From assembly GCA_910586315.1 (NCBI GenBank), contig CAJUIP010000020.1, positions 1-64,000 on the forward strand: a stretch of 64,000 nt of DNA, given 5' to 3'. Below are positions 61,735 to 64,000 of the stretch, piece after piece. Source of the stretch: an uncultured Lachnospiraceae bacterium (GTDB lineage: Bacteria; Bacillota; Clostridia; Lachnospirales; Lachnospiraceae). The translations under genes were made by a program, and so were the position numbers. The first letter of the stretch is position 1, and each line of letters starts with the position of its first letter. The notes beneath the pieces are model-generated. The model was not told where the DNA came from, made no database searches, and saw only the letters and a list, made by a program, of their open reading frames with translations.

Positions 61735-61750
61735 ATGAAGGATACTTCAT
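61735..61750. promoter_or_regulatory. second palindromic operator candidate
   Basis: ATGAAG GATA CTTCAT is a palindrome between promoter and RBS. ACTTCAT also occurs in the promoter spacer, so one protein, probably the XRE regulator, may bind both. Confidence 0.5.
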
Positions 61751-61771
61751 GTAGGGAGGAGGAAATGGGAA

Positions 61772-62371
61772 ATGGAAAGCGGATTTTTGGTCAACAAGAT
61801 ACGGGAACAATGTAAACAGAGGGGTGTCAGCGTGAGCCAGATGGAGCTGGATCTTGGATTCAGTCTTGGGTTGATCAGCAGATGGGCCAAAACCAGTCCT
61901 TCTATAGATAAGATCGTCGAGGTCGCGAACTATCTGGAAATCTCTTTGGACGAGCTGACCGGAAGGGGAAAGAAAAAAGAGACAGACAGGCTGGTCAGAG
62001 AGTTATGTGAGGCTACAAGGGAAGGTGAGCTTTTATGGCTTCCTTATGGGAAGAAGAAACCCTTCGAGTACCCAATAGAAAGCTTAGAGGAGCTTGAGCA
62101 GGCGGAATGGAGATGCTTTTACAGCAGATATGAAGAGGGCTTTTTTATAATTCTCCAGGAAGTGGTGGAGGAACTGGAAAGTTTAAGACTGTATATACTG
62201 GCGAATCCTTATGGAATCCCGATTCCCCATAAAGTGGACGAAGAGGAACTGCTTGCCTTATGGAATCTTGCCGACAGCGGGCTGTCTCCGGAGACGGAGA
62301 TGAAAAGAGCGCAGGATCTGATAGAACGATTCATTCGGGAAAGGGGCGTGGAAGAGAAGAAAGCATCCTGA
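61772..62371 (+). CDS. XRE family helix-turn-helix regulator
   Basis: 199 aa. N-terminal Cro/CI-type HTH (about 6-65: LVNKIREQCKQRGVSVSQMELDLG, LISRWAKTSPSIDKIVEVANYL, SLDELTG), then a C-terminal region (about 70-199) that I do not recognise, with LWLPYGKKKPFEYP and a helical end. ATG 61772 follows GGAGGAGG. It probably represses itself through the palindromes upstream. The next genes may be its targets. Confidence 0.88.
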   Translation: MESGFLVNKIREQCKQRGVSVSQMELDLGFSLGLISRWAKTSPSIDKIVEVANYLEISLDELTGRGKKKETDRLVRELCEATREGELLWLPYGKKKPFEYPIESLEELEQAEWRCFYSRYEEGFFIILQEVVEELESLRLYILANPYGIPIPHKVDEEELLALWNLADSGLSPETEMKRAQDLIERFIRERGVEEKKAS

Positions 62372-62459
62372 CAAGGACGGGGGAAACGGCAAGTAAAAGA
62401 TTTTAAATGTGACGCAGCTTTTGCTGCGGCAGCGGAAGAAAGTTCAAGAGGTTCTTGAG

Positions 62460-63480
62460 ATGAAGGGTAGAGATGAGAGGAAAAGTAAAATCTCTTTGAG
62501 TGATAAAATAGCATTGGCGGCTCTGCTTCTGGCAGCCTGTGATTTTATATTAAACTGGACACCATTTCTCTTTCGGCTGCCGCGCTTTTTTCTTGTTATG
62601 ATATTTCTGGCTCTGCTCTGGTCTTTGGCGGTATTTGTGCGGGACAGCTGGAAGGAAATAAGCAAAATTTGTTCAGAACGAGAGCGCAAACTTCACCGAT
62701 TGTGTGTTGAAGCCCGGAAGGATGAACAACTGTTGCTTCAATATGGTCTTCAAGCAGACTGCCTGAGAAAAGAATATAATAAGAGAATCCGGGAACAGCT
62801 CAAAAGGGGAATGAAAAGACTGGCGGTGCAAACCGGGATACTCTTAATGTTCAGCCTTGGAAATTACCGTCCGCTGGCTGCTTTCGGACAAGATTTTCTG
62901 AGGATTTGTGGAATTGGCCAGGAGAGCTCCGGGCAGCCGCCGGATGAGCTCAGTCAGGAAGTCTCTCAGGAGAAAGGAGACGGGATCGAAGAGGCCGAAC
63001 GGGAAAATACAGAAGAGGTAGGGCAGAAAAGCACAGGAGAGGCCGGAACAGATATTCAGTCGGGCTCCCAAGCCTCCGGATTACCGTTTTGTGCTTGAAG
63101 ATCCAGACCTTGCTCAGGGGCTTGAAGATGATGTGGAAGAGCAGGTGTTCTTTCTTAGCCATGAGGATGGCAGCCTGGACGATTATGTGGCTTTATATAT
63201 GGACGGAATCGAAGAATGCAGATATCAGGGAGTGGACTGCAGGAAAGTGCGGGATGAAGATGGCAATGGATATCTTACCTATACGGCGTTGGAGGACAGT
63301 TTTAAGATCAAAGTCGATAAATCTTTTGAAGAGTTATATTATGTGGACTGGTACAATAACGCGCCCAGGTCTTCCGAGATGGAAGAATATATGGAAGGCA
63401 GAGAGTCACTTAATATGGTAAGTATGGAAGGCAGAAAGGGCTGCTATGAATTAGCGCCTATTGCTGTATGGAAGCGCTGA
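62460..63480 (+). pseudogene. membrane protein of unknown function, probably frameshifted
   Basis: The first frame (62460-63098, 212 aa) has a basic N-terminus, two membrane segments (about 15-33 and 38-56), a helical charged region, a third hydrophobic segment (about 120-140) and an acidic tail ending abruptly in ASGLPFCA. The second frame (open from 63022, first usable start GTG 63091, end 63480) reads DYRFVLEDPDLAQGLEDDVEEQVFFLSHEDG in a style that continues without any RBS. One extra base near 63075-63082 would explain both, joining GSQASG to YRFVLEDPD. I read it as one gene of about 340 codons, disrupted or misread. Alternatively these are two overlapping genes. ATG 62460 is preferred over GTG 62409. 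Confidence 0.5.
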
Positions 63481-63677
63481 AATATGAGATGCCGAAGGAA
63501 GAAAGAGATAGGATTTACCACTATATGGTCATGCGCTATCACGATATGTGCCGTGAGGAGGCGAAGATTCCGCCAACCTATAAGGAACGCGCGGCCAGTG
63601 TGCATGCGGTTCTTGTAAAGGACGATCCACTAAGGGATGCTCCGCCAAAAGACGATTCGCGAAAAGAGACAGAGTAA
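63468..63677 (+). CDS. small acidic/basic hypothetical protein
   Basis: 69 aa, soluble, with a helical middle (EERDRIYHYMVMRYHDMCREEAK) and a charged tail (KDDPLRDAPPKDDSRKE). It overlaps the end of the preceding frame by 13 bases. No strong RBS, so it is probably coupled to the upstream gene. No family recognised. A terminator-like stem, AAAAGAC with GTCTTTTTT, follows at about 63677-63717. Confidence 0.55.
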   Translation: MEALKYEMPKEERDRIYHYMVMRYHDMCREEAKIPPTYKERAASVHAVLVKDDPLRDAPPKDDSRKETE

Positions 63678-63719
63678 AAGACTGGAAAGCATGGAGTTGT
63701 TTTTCTGGTCTTTTTTTAT
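63677..63719 (+). terminator. terminator-like stem
   Basis: AAAAGAC at the left pairs with GTCTTTT at the right, ending in a T tract, just after the small hypothetical gene. Confidence 0.5.
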
Positions 63720-63860
63720 TTCCCTTCGTTGTTTCGGCTGCTTGTGGTGCATTTGAATAGAAAAAAGGAAATTTGGATATAGTAGGATTGAAAAGAAGGC
63801 AAAAACGTTATGAATGAACGATAACCGAAAAACTGCCATAGGATGATTGGAGATGTAAGA

Positions 63861-64000
63861 ATGGAAGAGAAGAACCAGAGAACGGGGAAAATGCGTGGAA
63901 AAGCCAGTGTTCTTTTTGAAAATCCGCCCTATGTAACGGCAGCCGCCTCCGTGGTCGGCAAAAAAGAGGGAGAGGGACCTCTGGGCCAGTATTTTGACAG
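63861..64000 (+). CDS. spoVAD: stage V sporulation protein AD, 5' part (cut by window end)
   Basis: Only the first 46 codons are present. After a variable start (MEEKNQRTGKMRG) the sequence reads KASVLFENPPYVTAAASVVG and KKEGEGPLGQYFD, which is the conserved opening of SpoVAD, the dipicolinic-acid-binding subunit of the SpoVA channel. GGAGATG precedes the ATG. A weak sigma-G-like pair (GAATGA at 63812-63817, CATAGGA at 63837-63843) lies upstream. No spoVAC gene precedes it, so the operon may begin with this gene. Confidence 0.85.
   Translation, partial: MEEKNQRTGKMRGKASVLFENPPYVTAAASVVGKKEGEGPLGQYFD

Noticed and set aside
1..64000. tRNA or rRNA genes
   Set aside because: I scanned the intergenic gaps and found no cloverleaf or rRNA sequence.

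Overview
This window reads as chromosomal sequence from a spore-forming, anaerobic, moderate-GC Firmicute, most likely a Lachnospiraceae member (Enterocloster/Hungatella/Lachnoclostridium-like). The support is an alpha/beta SASP gene, a SpoVAF/GerA-type protein, a SpoIID-domain protein, the start of spoVAD, AGGAGG ribosome-binding sites, sigma-A promoters, Rex, a ferredoxin-type aldo/keto reductase and choline-binding-like cell-wall repeats. The species is inferred from gene content, not proven. No rRNA, tRNA or CRISPR array was found.

Layout. 1-1.6 kb: a frameshifted IS110-family transposase with its non-coding (bridge-RNA-type) leader. 1.6-5.4 kb: a tight operon of MalY/PatB-type C-S lyase, M20 amidohydrolase and YfcC-type carrier, plausibly a salvage route for N-acylated cysteine S-conjugates. 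5.8-12.7 kb: DUF3783 protein, Fe-S aldo/keto reductase, two-domain PPK2, flavoprotein, cmk, ispH and rpsA. 13-16.9 kb: a secreted cell-wall-binding protein, a PadR/DUF1700/DUF4097/PspC envelope module and a SASP. 17-20.3 kb: cobalamin genes cbiG, a CobU-CobU fusion joined by a 36-bp minisatellite, and a CobD-like enzyme. 20.5-29 kb: guaB, an ABC-F protein, creatininase-like, SpoVAF-like, tcdA and nadE. 29-41 kb: an rRNA/tRNA methyltransferase, an NfeD/SPFH/patatin membrane group, birA-mutY-lipid kinase, rpoD, queH, an HPr-like protein, Mrp and a membrane lipase. 40.6-49 kb: an ABC-F protein facing the rex-acpS-nnr-alr-ndoA series and a CorC-type protein. 49-60 kb: S9 peptidase, yebC, nitrilase/LysR, SleB-like hydrolase, HAD phosphatase, a probable 6S RNA, AI-2E transporter and a SpoIID protein. 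60-64 kb is more accessory: an orphan antitoxin-like RNA, a GNAT gene, an XRE regulator with two palindromic operators, a probably frameshifted membrane protein, and the start of spoVAD.

The most interesting signal is not a gene. A family of small hairpin elements occurs about six times between genes (about 5.6, 20.35, 42.66, 47.22, 50.89 and 51.87 kb). They share GTTACTGTTCAC/GTGAACTGTAAC-like ends and nested internal hairpins. Four copies are flanked by 9-bp direct repeats, two of them exact, so they look like non-autonomous mobile elements (MITEs). Two copies sit exactly on the -10 region of a gene's promoter and two sit on stop codons. At least three other intergenic repeat families are present as well.
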